Translations under genes and position numbers: made by a program
Notes under the pieces: model-generated
What the model was told of the DNA's origin: nothing
What the model saw: the letters and a program-made list of their open reading frames with translations, nothing else
The model's database searches: none
In this document: positions 10,479 to 19,617 of the stretch, piece after piece
How the letters are laid out: each line of letters starts with the position of its first letter
Position numbering within the stretch: position 1 is the stretch's first letter
NCBI GenBank assembly: GCA_946629475.1
Contig: CAMOXX010000002.1
Coordinates: 1 to 39,683, forward strand
Direction: 5' to 3'
Source: an uncultured Blautia sp.
GTDB lineage: Bacteria > Bacillota > Clostridia > Lachnospirales > Lachnospiraceae
Length of the DNA: 39,683 nt

Positions 10479-10829
10479 TTATGATTCCTGTTCCTTTACT
10501 GTAACAGAATGCTTTTTTGCAAGATACATAAAAGATTTTTCCAGTTCCGCGAAAGTCTTTCCTTTTGCCGGCTGTCTTGCGATTACTGCAATATCCAGGC
10601 CATTTCGAAAAGAAAGCTCATTCAGACGATAGATTTCACGTATCAATCTGGTGATTCTGTGGCGTACCACACTGTTCCCTACTTTTTTGCTTACTGATAT
10701 TCCCAGACGATTCCTGTTGTACTGATTTTCCAGTACATACATCACCAGATACCGATCGGCTTTTGATGTTCCCTCATGATAAACCCGCTGAAAGTCCTTG
10801 TTCTTTTTTAATGATTCTGAATGAATCAT
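10479..10829 (-). CDS. rnpA: Ribonuclease P protein component
   Basis: [71 protein letters not shown] at 10829 preceded by AAGGAG, preferred over the upstream start at 10862. Confidence 0.95.
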   Translation of the reverse strand: MIHSESLKKNKDFQRVYHEGTSKADRYLVMYVLENQYNRNRLGISVSKKVGNSVVRHRITRLIREIYRLNELSFRNGLDIAVIARQPAKGKTFAELEKSFMYLAKKHSVTVKEQES

Positions 10830-10852
10830 TTTAATCTCCTTTTGAAGAAGAA

Positions 10853-10875
10853 AAGACCACATAAAATGCGGTCTT
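10853..10875 (-). promoter_or_regulatory. Hairpin in the rpmH-rnpA intergenic region
   Basis: AAGACCACA-TAAAA-TGCGGTCTT: 9-bp stem with one G-T wobble, followed on the minus strand by a pyrimidine run TTTCTTCTTC. Confidence 0.55.
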
Positions 10876-10884
10876 ATAAGCTAC

Positions 10885-11019
10885 TTATGCAGATAACTGC
10901 TTTCTTCCTTTTAATCTCCTTGCTGCGAGAACCTTACGTCCACCCTTTGTGCTCATACGTGCTCTGAATCCGTGAACTTTTGCTCTGGATCTCTTTTTCG
11001 GCTGAAATGTCATTTTCAT
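10885..11019 (-). CDS. rpmH: 50S ribosomal protein L34
   Basis: Translated by hand: [44 protein letters not shown] (44 aa); GGGAGG RBS upstream. Too short for the ORF track. Confidence 0.97.
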   Translation of the reverse strand: MKMTFQPKKRSRAKVHGFRARMSTKGGRKVLAARRLKGRKQLSA

Positions 11020-11090
11020 TGATATGCACCTCCCTTATATTTATTTTACCATTTCTCCCGCGTGTTTAATGATAATAGAACATCATTACC

Positions 11091-11119
11091 ATTATATGCA
11101 GTTTATCTATTACCGTCAA
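11091..11119 (-). promoter_or_regulatory. Sigma-A type promoter for rpmH operon
   Basis: Minus strand TTGACG - 17 bp - TATAAT. Confidence 0.75.
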
Positions 11120-11160
11120 GGATTTTTTTCCATTTCAGGGGGTATATTGGTTTACGTAAA

Positions 11161-11372
11161 GTTTTCCACATTTTGTGGAAAACTTGTGGAAAACCATGCT
11201 CAAAACATTCAGTTTTCCACTTTTCCGGTTTCAAAACCCTTTTTTTCTCGGCTGTCTGACCTTTTTCGACTTTATCCACACATCCCCGACATAATCTGAC
11301 AGGATTCGACTTTTTATGGTAACTGTTTCCCTTTATCCACATCTTATCCACATTTCTGATGTGGATAAGATG
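11161..11372. promoter_or_regulatory. oriC: oriC part 1: DnaA-box cluster between rpmH and dnaA
   Basis: TTATCCACA at 11272-11280, 11333-11341, 11344-11352; TGTGGATAA at 11360-11368; variant boxes TTTTCCACA 11162-11170, TGTGGAAAA 11174-11182 and 11185-11193. Confidence 0.9.
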
Positions 11373-11396
11373 TCCTGTATATTGCCCCTTTTCCCA

Positions 11397-11425
11397 TTGA
11401 TAAAATCTTCCTTTTATTATAAAAT
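11397..11425 (+). promoter_or_regulatory. Candidate dnaA promoter
   Basis: TTGATA - 17 bp - TAAAAT upstream of dnaA. Confidence 0.55.
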
Positions 11426-11461
11426 AACTCTGTGTATTTTTAGAAACGGAGAGATTGACAA

Positions 11462-12826
11462 ATGAACGCTGTAGCTGAAAACTGGGACAACATCCTGGAA
11501 ATCATGAAGAGGGATTATGATATTTCTGAAATCCAATGCAATACATGGCTTAAGCCATTAAAAGTAGTTTCCTATAAAGACGGCGTGGTTACCATATCTC
11601 TGCCTTCTCAGCTGGAAGGGCTCGGGCAGAAATTCATCAGCAATAAATATACTCTTCCTCTTCAGGTTACCATCAGCGACGTTCTTGGAATAGATGAATG
11701 TACCATCGATTTTGTTTCCGAAAAGGATATTCCTGCATCCGTGCAGCCTGATATTCCGGACCACAACCTTCAGAAACGTATTGAAGAGGCCAGAATCAAT
11801 CCGAGATACACATTCGATACTTTTGTTGTCGGCGGAAACAGCAAATTTGCCCAGGCTGCGGCTCTCGCTGTTTCGGAGGATCCGGGAGGAGCCTACAACC
11901 CTCTGTATATTTACGGGGATGCCGGTCTCGGCAAAACCCACCTGATGCATTCGATCGGACATTTTATTCTGGAGCACGACAAAAACAGTAAAGTTCTTTA
12001 TGTCACCAGCGAAGAGTTTACCAATGAACTGATCGAGACAATCCGTAACGGAAATAATACGGCTATGTCGAAGTTCAGGGATAAATACCGCAACATAGAT
12101 GTTCTTCTTCTGGATGATATTCAGTTTATAATAGGAAAGGAATCTACGCAGGAAGAGTTTTTCCACACCTTCAATACTCTTCACAGCGCAAAAAAACAGA
12201 TTGTCCTCTCATCCGACAAGCCTCCCAAGGATCTTGAAATCCTTGAAGAGCGGTTCCGTTCACGTTTTGAGTGGGGCCTGATTGCAGATATCAGTATCCC
12301 TGACTACGAAACAAGAATGGCGATTCTTCATAAAAAGGAAGAACTTGAAAATGTACATATTGATGAGGAGATCATAAAGTATATCGCCAATAATATCAAA
12401 TCCAATATCCGTGAACTGGAGGGAGCTTTCAACAAGATTGTTGCCCATGCCAGGCTGGAGCCGGATAAAATGAATATGGAGGAAGCGGTCAATATTCTGA
12501 AGGATTTCATCTCTCCTTTCCAGAATAAAAATGTTACTCCGGAAGACATTATGATAATCGTTGCGGACTATTACCACGTTTCTGTCAGTGATCTTACCGG
12601 AAGCAAGCGCAATTACAGCATTATGGAGCCCCGGCAGGTATGCATGTACCTGATCAGGGAAATCCTTTCGCTTCCTTATAAAAGCATAGGGCTGCTCCTG
12701 GGTAAAAGGGATCATACGACTGTTATGAACGGCATCAACAAGATCAATAATGAAATAGAAATCAATGAGCAGATGAGTTTTACAATCAATACACTCATCA
12801 AAAAAATCAATTCACAACAGTCCTGA
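11462..12826 (+). CDS. dnaA: Chromosomal replication initiator protein DnaA
   Basis: 454 aa; INPRYTFDTFVVGGNSKFAQAAALAV, GDAGLGKTHLMHSIGH, LLLDDIQF, C-terminal PRQVCMYLIREILSLPYKSIGLLLGKRDHTTVMNG. Confidence 0.99.
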   Translation: MNAVAENWDNILEIMKRDYDISEIQCNTWLKPLKVVSYKDGVVTISLPSQLEGLGQKFISNKYTLPLQVTISDVLGIDECTIDFVSEKDIPASVQPDIPDHNLQKRIEEARINPRYTFDTFVVGGNSKFAQAAALAVSEDPGGAYNPLYIYGDAGLGKTHLMHSIGHFILEHDKNSKVLYVTSEEFTNELIETIRNGNNTAMSKFRDKYRNIDVLLLDDIQFIIGKESTQEEFFHTFNTLHSAKKQIVLSSDKPPKDLEILEERFRSRFEWGLIADISIPDYETRMAILHKKEELENVHIDEEIIKYIANNIKSNIRELEGAFNKIVAHARLEPDKMNMEEAVNILKDFISPFQNKNVTPEDIMIIVADYYHVSVSDLTGSKRNYSIMEPRQVCMYLIREILSLPYKSIGLLLGKRDHTTVMNGINKINNEIEINEQMSFTINTLIKKINSQQS

Positions 12827-12834
12827 AAAGCCCG

Positions 12835-12996
12835 TGTGGATGAATTGTGGAAAAGAAAAGAGTTTTCCATACTGGTTACTTCCTGATATCCACACATTAA
12901 AAGCCTTTATTTACAAGGGCTCTGACCACTTTTACACATTATCAACAGCCCCTATTATTACTTCTTCTGATTTGTTTTTATATATTTATATATAAG
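12835..12996. promoter_or_regulatory. oriC: oriC part 2: DnaA boxes, GC cluster, DnaA-trios and AT-rich DUE in the dnaA-dnaN gap
   Basis: TGTGGATGA 12835, TGTGGAAAA 12846, ATATCCACA 12886, TTATCAACA 12939-12947, then GCCCC, trio-like repeats 12952-12969, then ATTTGTTTTTATATATTTATATATAAG. Confidence 0.85.
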
Positions 12997-13028
12997 CCGG
13001 CTGCACACCGAAAGGAAGATTCCGAACT

Positions 13029-14144
13029 ATGAAGATCATCTGTTCAAAAAATGAATTACTGAAAAGTATTAATATATCCATGAAGGCTGTTCCTTCCAAA
13101 ACCACTATGCAGATTCTCTCCTGCATTCTGTTTGACGCGTCTGCAAAACAGATACGTCTGATCTCAAACGATATGGAGATCGGCATTGAGACGATCGTTG
13201 AAGGCTCAATTGTCGAAAGGGGAATTATCGCGATTGACGCAAAAATCATCTATGAGATTATCCGGAGGCTGCCGGACAGCGATATCACGATCTCATCCGA
13301 TAACAGATACAATGTCACCGTTTTGTGTGAGAAATCCCACTTTACGATTCCGGGAAAACCGGGAGATGATTTTGCGCGCCTGCCCTATATTGAGAAGGAC
13401 GAATCTCTCACACTTTCCCAGTTTACGCTGAAAGAAATGATCAGGCAGACCATTTTTTCCATCGCGATGAACGAAAACAATCCTCTGATGACGGGAGAGC
13501 TTTTCGAAATAAAAAACAATTTTCTCAGAGTCGTATCGCTTGACGGACACAGGATAGCCATACGCATGTTAAAACTGAACAGGGATTACAATGACAGAAA
13601 ACTGATTGTTCCCGGAAAAACACTGAGTGAAATCAGCAAAATTCTTTCCGGTGAAATGGACAGCCAGGTCAGTATTTATTTTTCACAGAATCATATTCTG
13701 TTTGAATTCGAGCAGACAGTGGTTGTTTCGAGACTGATCGAAGGAGAGTATTTCAGGGTGGATCAGATGCTTTCTGCTGATTATGCCACAAAAGTTACGG
13801 TAAATAACAAGGATTTTTACAATTGTATCGACAGGGCAACCCTTCTTGTGAAGGAGGGAGATAAAAAGCCTGTTGTGGTTAATATAACAGATAACAACAT
13901 GGAACTCTCTATCAATTCGACGCTCGGATCGATGAAAGAAGAAGTTAATATCGAAAAGAGCGGAAAAGATATTGTGATTGGCTTCAACCCCAGATTTTTG
14001 ATGGATGCGATGAGAGTCATTGATGATGAGCTGATTGACATTTACCTTGTGAATCCAAAGGCTCCGTGCTTTATTAAAGACAGCGAAGGAACATATATTT
14101 ACCTGATTCTTCCTGTGAATATCAACCAGAACAGCAGTTTTTAA
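13029..14144 (+). CDS. dnaN: DNA polymerase III beta sliding clamp
   Basis: 371 aa; MKIICSKNELLKSINISMKAVPSKTTMQILSCILFDA...; ends YIYLILPVNI; follows dnaA. Confidence 0.98.
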   Translation: MKIICSKNELLKSINISMKAVPSKTTMQILSCILFDASAKQIRLISNDMEIGIETIVEGSIVERGIIAIDAKIIYEIIRRLPDSDITISSDNRYNVTVLCEKSHFTIPGKPGDDFARLPYIEKDESLTLSQFTLKEMIRQTIFSIAMNENNPLMTGELFEIKNNFLRVVSLDGHRIAIRMLKLNRDYNDRKLIVPGKTLSEISKILSGEMDSQVSIYFSQNHILFEFEQTVVVSRLIEGEYFRVDQMLSADYATKVTVNNKDFYNCIDRATLLVKEGDKKPVVVNITDNNMELSINSTLGSMKEEVNIEKSGKDIVIGFNPRFLMDAMRVIDDELIDIYLVNPKAPCFIKDSEGTYIYLILPVNINQNSSF

Positions 14145-14156
14145 GGAGAACGCAGG

Positions 14157-14369
14157 ATGGAAATGGAGATTACGATCAGAGATGAATATATAAAACTCGG
14201 GCAGGCACTGAAGCTGGCCGGGGTAACAAGGGACGGAGTGGAATCAAAATACGTCATAACCGAGGGCCTGGTTAAAGTGAATGGTGAGGTTGATTTAAGA
14301 AGAGGCCGGAAGGTTTACAAAAATGATGTAATTTCCTACGACGGCAATGAAATCAGAGTGACCGGGTGA
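14157..14369 (+). CDS. S4-domain RNA-binding protein (YaaA/RlbA type)
   Basis: 70 aa; YIKLGQALKLAGVTRDGVESKYVITEGLVKVNGEVDLRRGRKVYKNDVI; conserved dnaN-recF neighbour. Confidence 0.95.
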   Translation: MEMEITIRDEYIKLGQALKLAGVTRDGVESKYVITEGLVKVNGEVDLRRGRKVYKNDVISYDGNEIRVTG

Positions 14370-14373
14370 AGGC

Positions 14374-15459
14374 ATGTATATAGAATCCGTGCAGCTCAAA
14401 AATTTCCGGAATTATGAGTTTCTGGAGATGACTTTTGACCAGGGTACGAATATTCTCTATGGGGATAACGCGCAGGGAAAAACAAATATTCTGGAATCTC
14501 TGTATCTTTGCGGAACGAGCAAATCCCATAAAAGCAGCAAGGATAAGGAGATGATCCGGTTCGGAGAAGAGGAAGCCCATATCAGGCTGTTTGTACGGAA
14601 AAACGGGATTTCCTACAAGATTGACATGCACCTGAAAAAGAATAAGGCAAAAGGGGTTGCTGTCAACGGAATTCCGATCCGCAGGGCAAGGGAGCTTCTG
14701 GGCGTATTGAACCTTGTGTTTTTTTCTCCGGAGGATCTGAATATTATCAAAAGCGGTCCCGCTGACAGAAGAAAATTTATGGATCTGGAGCTCTGCCAGC
14801 TTGAATCCATGTACATTGCGGATATTTCGGCATATAATCACATTCTTCAGCAGAGAAATAAGCTTCTGAAAGATATTTTTTTTAACCCCTCTCTGCAGAG
14901 TACACTGGATATCTGGGATACTCAGCTTGCGGATTACGGAAAAAAGATCATTCTGACAAGAAGGAAATTTATTGAAGAACTGAATTCGGTGATTCATGAT
15001 ATACACAATAATCTGACAGGCGGAAACGAAAAGATAGAAATCGGTTATGAACCGGATGTGACGGAAGATGAGTTTTCTGAAAAGCTGAGATCACTGAGGG
15101 AGAGGGATTTAAAAACCAGGACAACAAACGCCGGCCCTCACAGGGATGATTTTTGTGTGAAAGTCAACGAAATCGATATCAGAAAATTCGGTTCTCAGGG
15201 ACAGCAGCGGACTGCTGCTCTTTCTCTTAAGCTTTCCGAAATATATCTGGTGAAAAAGAGAATTCATGATACTCCTGTTCTGCTCCTGGATGACGTATTA
15301 TCTGAGTTGGACAGCAGCAGGCAGAATTATCTGCTTGACAGCATACATGATATCCAGACGATTATTACCTGCACCGGGCTGGATGATTTTGTAAGCCATC
15401 AGTTTGAAATAAACAGGGTATTTCATGTGGTGAAAGGCAACGTTTTTGAGAAAGAATAA
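14374..15459 (+). CDS. recF: DNA replication/repair protein RecF
   Basis: 361 aa; LKNFRNYEFLEMTFDQGTNILYGDNAQGKTNILESLYL; SQGQQRTAALSLKLSE; LLLDDVLSELD. Confidence 0.98.
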   Translation: MYIESVQLKNFRNYEFLEMTFDQGTNILYGDNAQGKTNILESLYLCGTSKSHKSSKDKEMIRFGEEEAHIRLFVRKNGISYKIDMHLKKNKAKGVAVNGIPIRRARELLGVLNLVFFSPEDLNIIKSGPADRRKFMDLELCQLESMYIADISAYNHILQQRNKLLKDIFFNPSLQSTLDIWDTQLADYGKKIILTRRKFIEELNSVIHDIHNNLTGGNEKIEIGYEPDVTEDEFSEKLRSLRERDLKTRTTNAGPHRDDFCVKVNEIDIRKFGSQGQQRTAALSLKLSEIYLVKKRIHDTPVLLLDDVLSELDSSRQNYLLDSIHDIQTIITCTGLDDFVSHQFEINRVFHVVKGNVFEKE

Positions 15460-15474
15460 TCATTTCTTTCTTTT

Positions 15475-15503
15475 TTGACAAGTATATATGCATGTGATAA
15501 ACT
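15475..15503 (+). promoter_or_regulatory. Candidate promoter for the TPR-acidic-AAA gene
   Basis: TTGACA - 17 bp - TAAACT. Confidence 0.5.
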
Positions 15504-15526
15504 GAAAAGCAACGGTAACTATTTAA

Positions 15527-18500
15527 ATGCAGATACGAAAGTTGGTGAAAATTGTGGATAAAGAGGAATTTCGTATCAAATTAGACCAGATCAATCATCT
15601 TGTTGAGGCAAAGGATTATAAAGGGGCGATGGAAGTAGTCGACAGCATCGACTGGCGCCGTGTGAAAAATGTGCGCACTTTGTGTGTTGTCGGTGAAATT
15701 TATGCCGCAAATAAACGATATGAGGACAGCAGGGATATCTTTCTTTTAGCATATCACAGAGCTTCCATCGGCAAGAATATTCTTGTCCGCCTTGTCGAAG
15801 TTTGTCTTAAAATGAATGAAATTGACGAGGCAATGGAGTATTATGAGGAATTTTGTTCTGTAGCTCCAAACGATAATACAGCCTATATCCTGAGATATAA
15901 AATTCTGAGGGCAAAAAATGCGCCTGTTGAGGATCAGATTCAGGTCCTGGAGGAATATAAAAGCAGGGAATTTACAGAAAAATGGTCTTATGAGCTGGCG
16001 AAGCTTTATTATAAAGCAGGCCTTCAGGATAAGGCAGAAGATACCTGCAGTGAAATTATCCTGTGGTTCAGTGAAGGCAATTATGTGATGAAAGCCTATG
16101 AATTGAAGATGAAAATGGGCGTCATCACGGATTCCGAAAAGCAGCGTTTCGAAGCTTCACAGGCGGAAATCGAAAAAAGTAAAGAAGTTCCGAAGAAAGA
16201 GATTCCAAAAGAGAAAGCTGCAAAGGAGGCAACTCCAAAGGAAGCAGCCTCCAAAGAAAAAGCCTCTGAGGAAGAAACCACAGAGGAAAAGTCTTCTGCA
16301 GAAGAAGCTGCGGAGAAAACAGTTTCTGAAGAAGAAACCGGGGAGGAAGAGTCTTCCACAGAAACGGATTCTGAGAAAATAATCTCCGAAGAGACAGCTC
16401 CTGTGGAAGAAGTCTCTGAGGAAGTTTTGGAGAAAGAGATTCCGGAAGAAGAAACATCAGAGGAAGAGTCTTTCAAAAAGGCAGCTCCGAAAAAAGAGAA
16501 ATTTACAATTGTAGAAGAGATTTCTTCGGAAGAACCTTCCGATGAAGAAGAGACAGAGAATCAGGAAACAGAAGAGCTGCCTGAACCATCAGAGGATCTG
16601 GAGAAAGAAGAATCAGATGAAAGAGAGCCGGAAAAGACAGGATCGGATGATATTGAAGGCGATGAATCCGAAGACGGTGAGGAAATTTCAGAAGAAGCAG
16701 GACAGGAAGACAGCTTCGAAGAAGAAGAGGAGGAAGATAGCTTTGAAGATGCTGAGGAAGCTTTTGAAGATGACGGGTCTCCTCTGATTGACAATATTGA
16801 AATAGACAATGAAAAAGAACTGAAAGAGACGGAAACTCTCTCGGAGAGAATTGTAAAAGGATTGAGGGATCTTTTTGGAGGCCGGAGAAGGGCTGAAGAG
16901 AATGATGAAGAGGAAGATCTCGAAGAAGAGGAAGAGGATGAACTGAAAGAAGAACAGGATGAGGAAATTCAGTTCCCGGATTCTTATGATTCTGATGATG
17001 AAGAGGATGAAGAAGCCGGTTCGGAAATCCCCGAGGATGATTCTGACGAGGACTCTGACGAAGAAAACTATGACGAGGATATCGACGAAGATCTTGAAGA
17101 AGAATTTGACGAAGATTCAGAAGAAGAAGTAATAGAGAAGCCGAAAAAAGAATCGAAAAAGAGAGAATTCCGTTTCCTTCTTCCAAGATCCAGAAAAGCC
17201 CAGAAGGATGTAAAAAAAGATCAGCCGGAGGAAGAGGAGCAGGAGAAGGAAGCCCGGGAGCCGGAAGAGGAATTTAATCTGGAAGATACAATTCTCGCTG
17301 CAGCCTTTGAACAGGGAATCGATATTCCCGGTGCCTCCAACGAAAAAAAGCCTGTGAAGGAAGAAAAAGCATCTGACAGTTCCGAAAGTGTTCCTGAAGA
17401 AGACGATGAAGAACCTGTGATCATCGAAAAGATGATCAATGCAGAGGAAGAAAAATCCATTCAGTCGCTGGAGAAAAAGGCGAAAAAGCTGTCGGAAGAG
17501 AAATCAGAAGATCTGTCGGAGGATGTCCCTGATCTGATTATGCCGGATCTGAATTCTTTAACTGAGGATGAGGACGAAACAGAAGAGGAAATCATCCTGG
17601 AAAAAGAGGAAACGAGTCCGGATGAGGAGAATGATGATTTTGTAGCCGAGATTGTTGAAGGCGAAAATGAAGAAGATATTGATGAGGAGGAATTTCTCAT
17701 CACCGGAGTTATCGGCGAGGACGATGATGAAGATTCCGTGATCATCGATGATGACGAGGATTCTTCGGATGAAGATGAAGATACAATAGAGGATTTTATC
17801 GAATCACTTCAGCCGAGATCACTTGATGATCCTTTGAATATCATTCCCAGGAGCAAGGAACTGACAGAAGAAGAGATTAAGCTGTTCTCCTATTTTGTGA
17901 TTGTTCCCGGTATGAAGGAACAGATTGTGGATGCGCTGTATGATGTACAGATCGAAGCGTCAAAAAGAACATCCAGCGCAGGAAATATCATCGTAATGGG
18001 GGGACCGGAATCCGGAAAGACAAGATTGATTTCGGGTCTGATTCCTGCAATTTGTAAAGAATTGAATCTTGAGGCATCGAAGGTCGCTTATGTTTTTGCG
18101 GAGCAGATTAACGGCAAGGATCTGAAAAAGGTGATTCAGAGACTTTCGGGAGGTTTTCTTGTTATTGAAAACGCGAATCAGCTCGATCAGGAGACGGCCG
18201 CTAAGCTTACAAAGCTCATGGATGGGGATACCCAGGGGATGATCTTTATCCTTGAGGATGATAAGATAGGAATGCGCAAGATGATGGCAAGATATCCGAA
18301 GCTTGCAAAGAAATTTACATCTGTGATCAATATCCCTGTCTTTACGAATGACGAGCTTGCGAATTTCGCGAAAATATACGCGATGGAAAACGGATACCGG
18401 ATTGACAATAAAGGAATGCTTTCTCTTTATAATATGATCAGTATCAACCAGAAAGAGGATATGCCTATGAACATAGGTGCCGTAAAAGAAATGGTTGATG

Positions 18501-18619
18501 CCGCGATTTCGAAGAGTCAGGGAGGTATCGCTCTTTTCCGTAAAAATGCTTCAAAGAAACGCATGGATCAGAATGGATTCATCGTACTGTATGAAAAAGA
18601 CTTTGTAAAAGGAAAATAA
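15527..18619 (+). CDS. Uncharacterised 1030-aa protein: TPR-like N-terminus, very long Glu/Asp-rich region, C-terminal AAA-like P-loop domain
   Basis: N-terminal helical repeats (LVEAKDYKGAMEVVDSI...GEIYAANKRYEDSRDIFLLAYHRA...MNEIDEAMEYYEEFCSVAPND); E/D/S-rich aa about 216-760; Walker A GPESGKT at 18002-18022. Confidence 0.9.
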   Translation: MQIRKLVKIVDKEEFRIKLDQINHLVEAKDYKGAMEVVDSIDWRRVKNVRTLCVVGEIYAANKRYEDSRDIFLLAYHRASIGKNILVRLVEVCLKMNEIDEAMEYYEEFCSVAPNDNTAYILRYKILRAKNAPVEDQIQVLEEYKSREFTEKWSYELAKLYYKAGLQDKAEDTCSEIILWFSEGNYVMKAYELKMKMGVITDSEKQRFEASQAEIEKSKEVPKKEIPKEKAAKEATPKEAASKEKASEEETTEEKSSAEEAAEKTVSEEETGEEESSTETDSEKIISEETAPVEEVSEEVLEKEIPEEETSEEESFKKAAPKKEKFTIVEEISSEEPSDEEETENQETEELPEPSEDLEKEESDEREPEKTGSDDIEGDESEDGEEISEEAGQEDSFEEEEEEDSFEDAEEAFEDDGSPLIDNIEIDNEKELKETETLSERIVKGLRDLFGGRRRAEENDEEEDLEEEEEDELKEEQDEEIQFPDSYDSDDEEDEEAGSEIPEDDSDEDSDEENYDEDIDEDLEEEFDEDSEEEVIEKPKKESKKREFRFLLPRSRKAQKDVKKDQPEEEEQEKEAREPEEEFNLEDTILAAAFEQGIDIPGASNEKKPVKEEKASDSSESVPEEDDEEPVIIEKMINAEEEKSIQSLEKKAKKLSEEKSEDLSEDVPDLIMPDLNSLTEDEDETEEEIILEKEETSPDEENDDFVAEIVEGENEEDIDEEEFLITGVIGEDDDEDSVIIDDDEDSSDEDEDTIEDFIESLQPRSLDDPLNIIPRSKELTEEEIKLFSYFVIVPGMKEQIVDALYDVQIEASKRTSSAGNIIVMGGPESGKTRLISGLIPAICKELNLEASKVAYVFAEQINGKDLKKVIQRLSGGFLVIENANQLDQETAAKLTKLMDGDTQGMIFILEDDKIGMRKMMARYPKLAKKFTSVINIPVFTNDELANFAKIYAMENGYRIDNKGMLSLYNMISINQKEDMPMNIGAVKEMVDAAISKSQGGIALFRKNASKKRMDQNGFIVLYEKDFVKGK

Positions 18620-18639
18620 AACAGAAAGAGAAAAATAAA

Positions 18640-19515
18640 ATGGCCGGACCTTATCTTGGAAATGCAAAGAATACAATGGATGTAATCAGGAGGTATGACT
18701 TTGCTTTCCAGAAGAGGTTCGGCCAGAATTTTCTCATTGATGAGAATATTCTGAAGAAAATTGTCGAGTCTGCGGAAATATCGGGGGATGACTGCGTTCT
18801 GGAAATCGGCCCGGGAATCGGTACTCTGACACAGTATCTTGCGTCGGATGCCGGAAAAGTGATTGCTGTGGAGATTGACAGGAATCTGATTCCTGTTCTG
18901 CATGATACACTGAAGGAATGGAACAACGTCGAAATCATTAATCAGGATATTCTGAAAACAGATCTGTTCAGCCTTGCAGCAGAGAAAAATGACGGGAAGA
19001 ACTTTAAGACCGTAGCAAATCTTCCTTATTACATAACAACTCCGATTATCATGCATCTTCTGGAGAGTAATGTTCCCGTTGATTCCATTACGGTAATGAT
19101 TCAGAAGGAAGTGGCAGAACGCATGCAGGCTGAGCCCGGGAGCAAGGATTACGGGGCTTTGTCTCTTGCTGTGCAGTATTATTCGGAAGCCAGAGTGATC
19201 GTGAAGGTTCCGTGCACTTCATTTATACCCCGCCCGAAGGTTGAGAGTGAGGTTATTCATCTGAAAAAATACAAGGAACCGCCTGTGAAGGTGAGTGACA
19301 GGGATCTGATGTTCAAAATCATCAGGGCATCCTTTAATCAGCGCAGGAAAACTCTGGCCAATGGAATTAAGAATGCTTCCGGTTTAAGCTATACGAGGGA
19401 AAATGTGGAGGATGTGCTGAAAACCTGCGGTTATTCTGCTTCCGTCAGGGGAGAGCAGCTTCCTCTCAGTGATTTTGCGAGAATCACGGATCTGCTGAAA
19501 ATGAGATATTCCTGA
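18640..19515 (+). CDS. rsmA: 16S rRNA (adenine1518/1519-N6)-dimethyltransferase
   Basis: 291 aa; FAFQKRFGQNFLIDENILKKIVE, VLEIGPGIGTLTQYLA, NLPYYITTPIIMHLLE. Confidence 0.98.
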   Translation: MAGPYLGNAKNTMDVIRRYDFAFQKRFGQNFLIDENILKKIVESAEISGDDCVLEIGPGIGTLTQYLASDAGKVIAVEIDRNLIPVLHDTLKEWNNVEIINQDILKTDLFSLAAEKNDGKNFKTVANLPYYITTPIIMHLLESNVPVDSITVMIQKEVAERMQAEPGSKDYGALSLAVQYYSEARVIVKVPCTSFIPRPKVESEVIHLKKYKEPPVKVSDRDLMFKIIRASFNQRRKTLANGIKNASGLSYTRENVEDVLKTCGYSASVRGEQLPLSDFARITDLLKMRYS

Positions 19516-19517
19516 AA

Positions 19518-19560
19518 AGAAAAAAAGTACCCAGTGGAAGAGCTGGATACTTTTTTTCTT
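19518..19560 (+). terminator. Intrinsic terminator after rsmA
   Basis: AAAAAAAGTACCCAG...CTGGATACTTTTTTTC: A-tract/stem/T-tract with one mismatch. Confidence 0.8.
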
Positions 19561-19579
19561 TAAGTTAAAAGGAAGGAGA

Positions 19580-19603
19580 GTTGACAGCTTTGAAACTGTC
19601 AAC
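19580..19603. repeat. Inverted repeat GTTGACAG-N8-CTGTCAAC
   Basis: Perfect 8-bp arms, noncoding, between rsmA terminator and S1-protein promoter. Confidence 0.8.
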
Positions 19604-19617
19604 ATATGAAAAAGAAA

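Noticed and set aside
16096-17745. Ser/Leu-rich minus-strand ORFs opposite the acidic region
   Set aside because: Reverse complement of GAA/GAG/GAT-rich codons gives Ser/Phe/Leu-rich open frames automatically.
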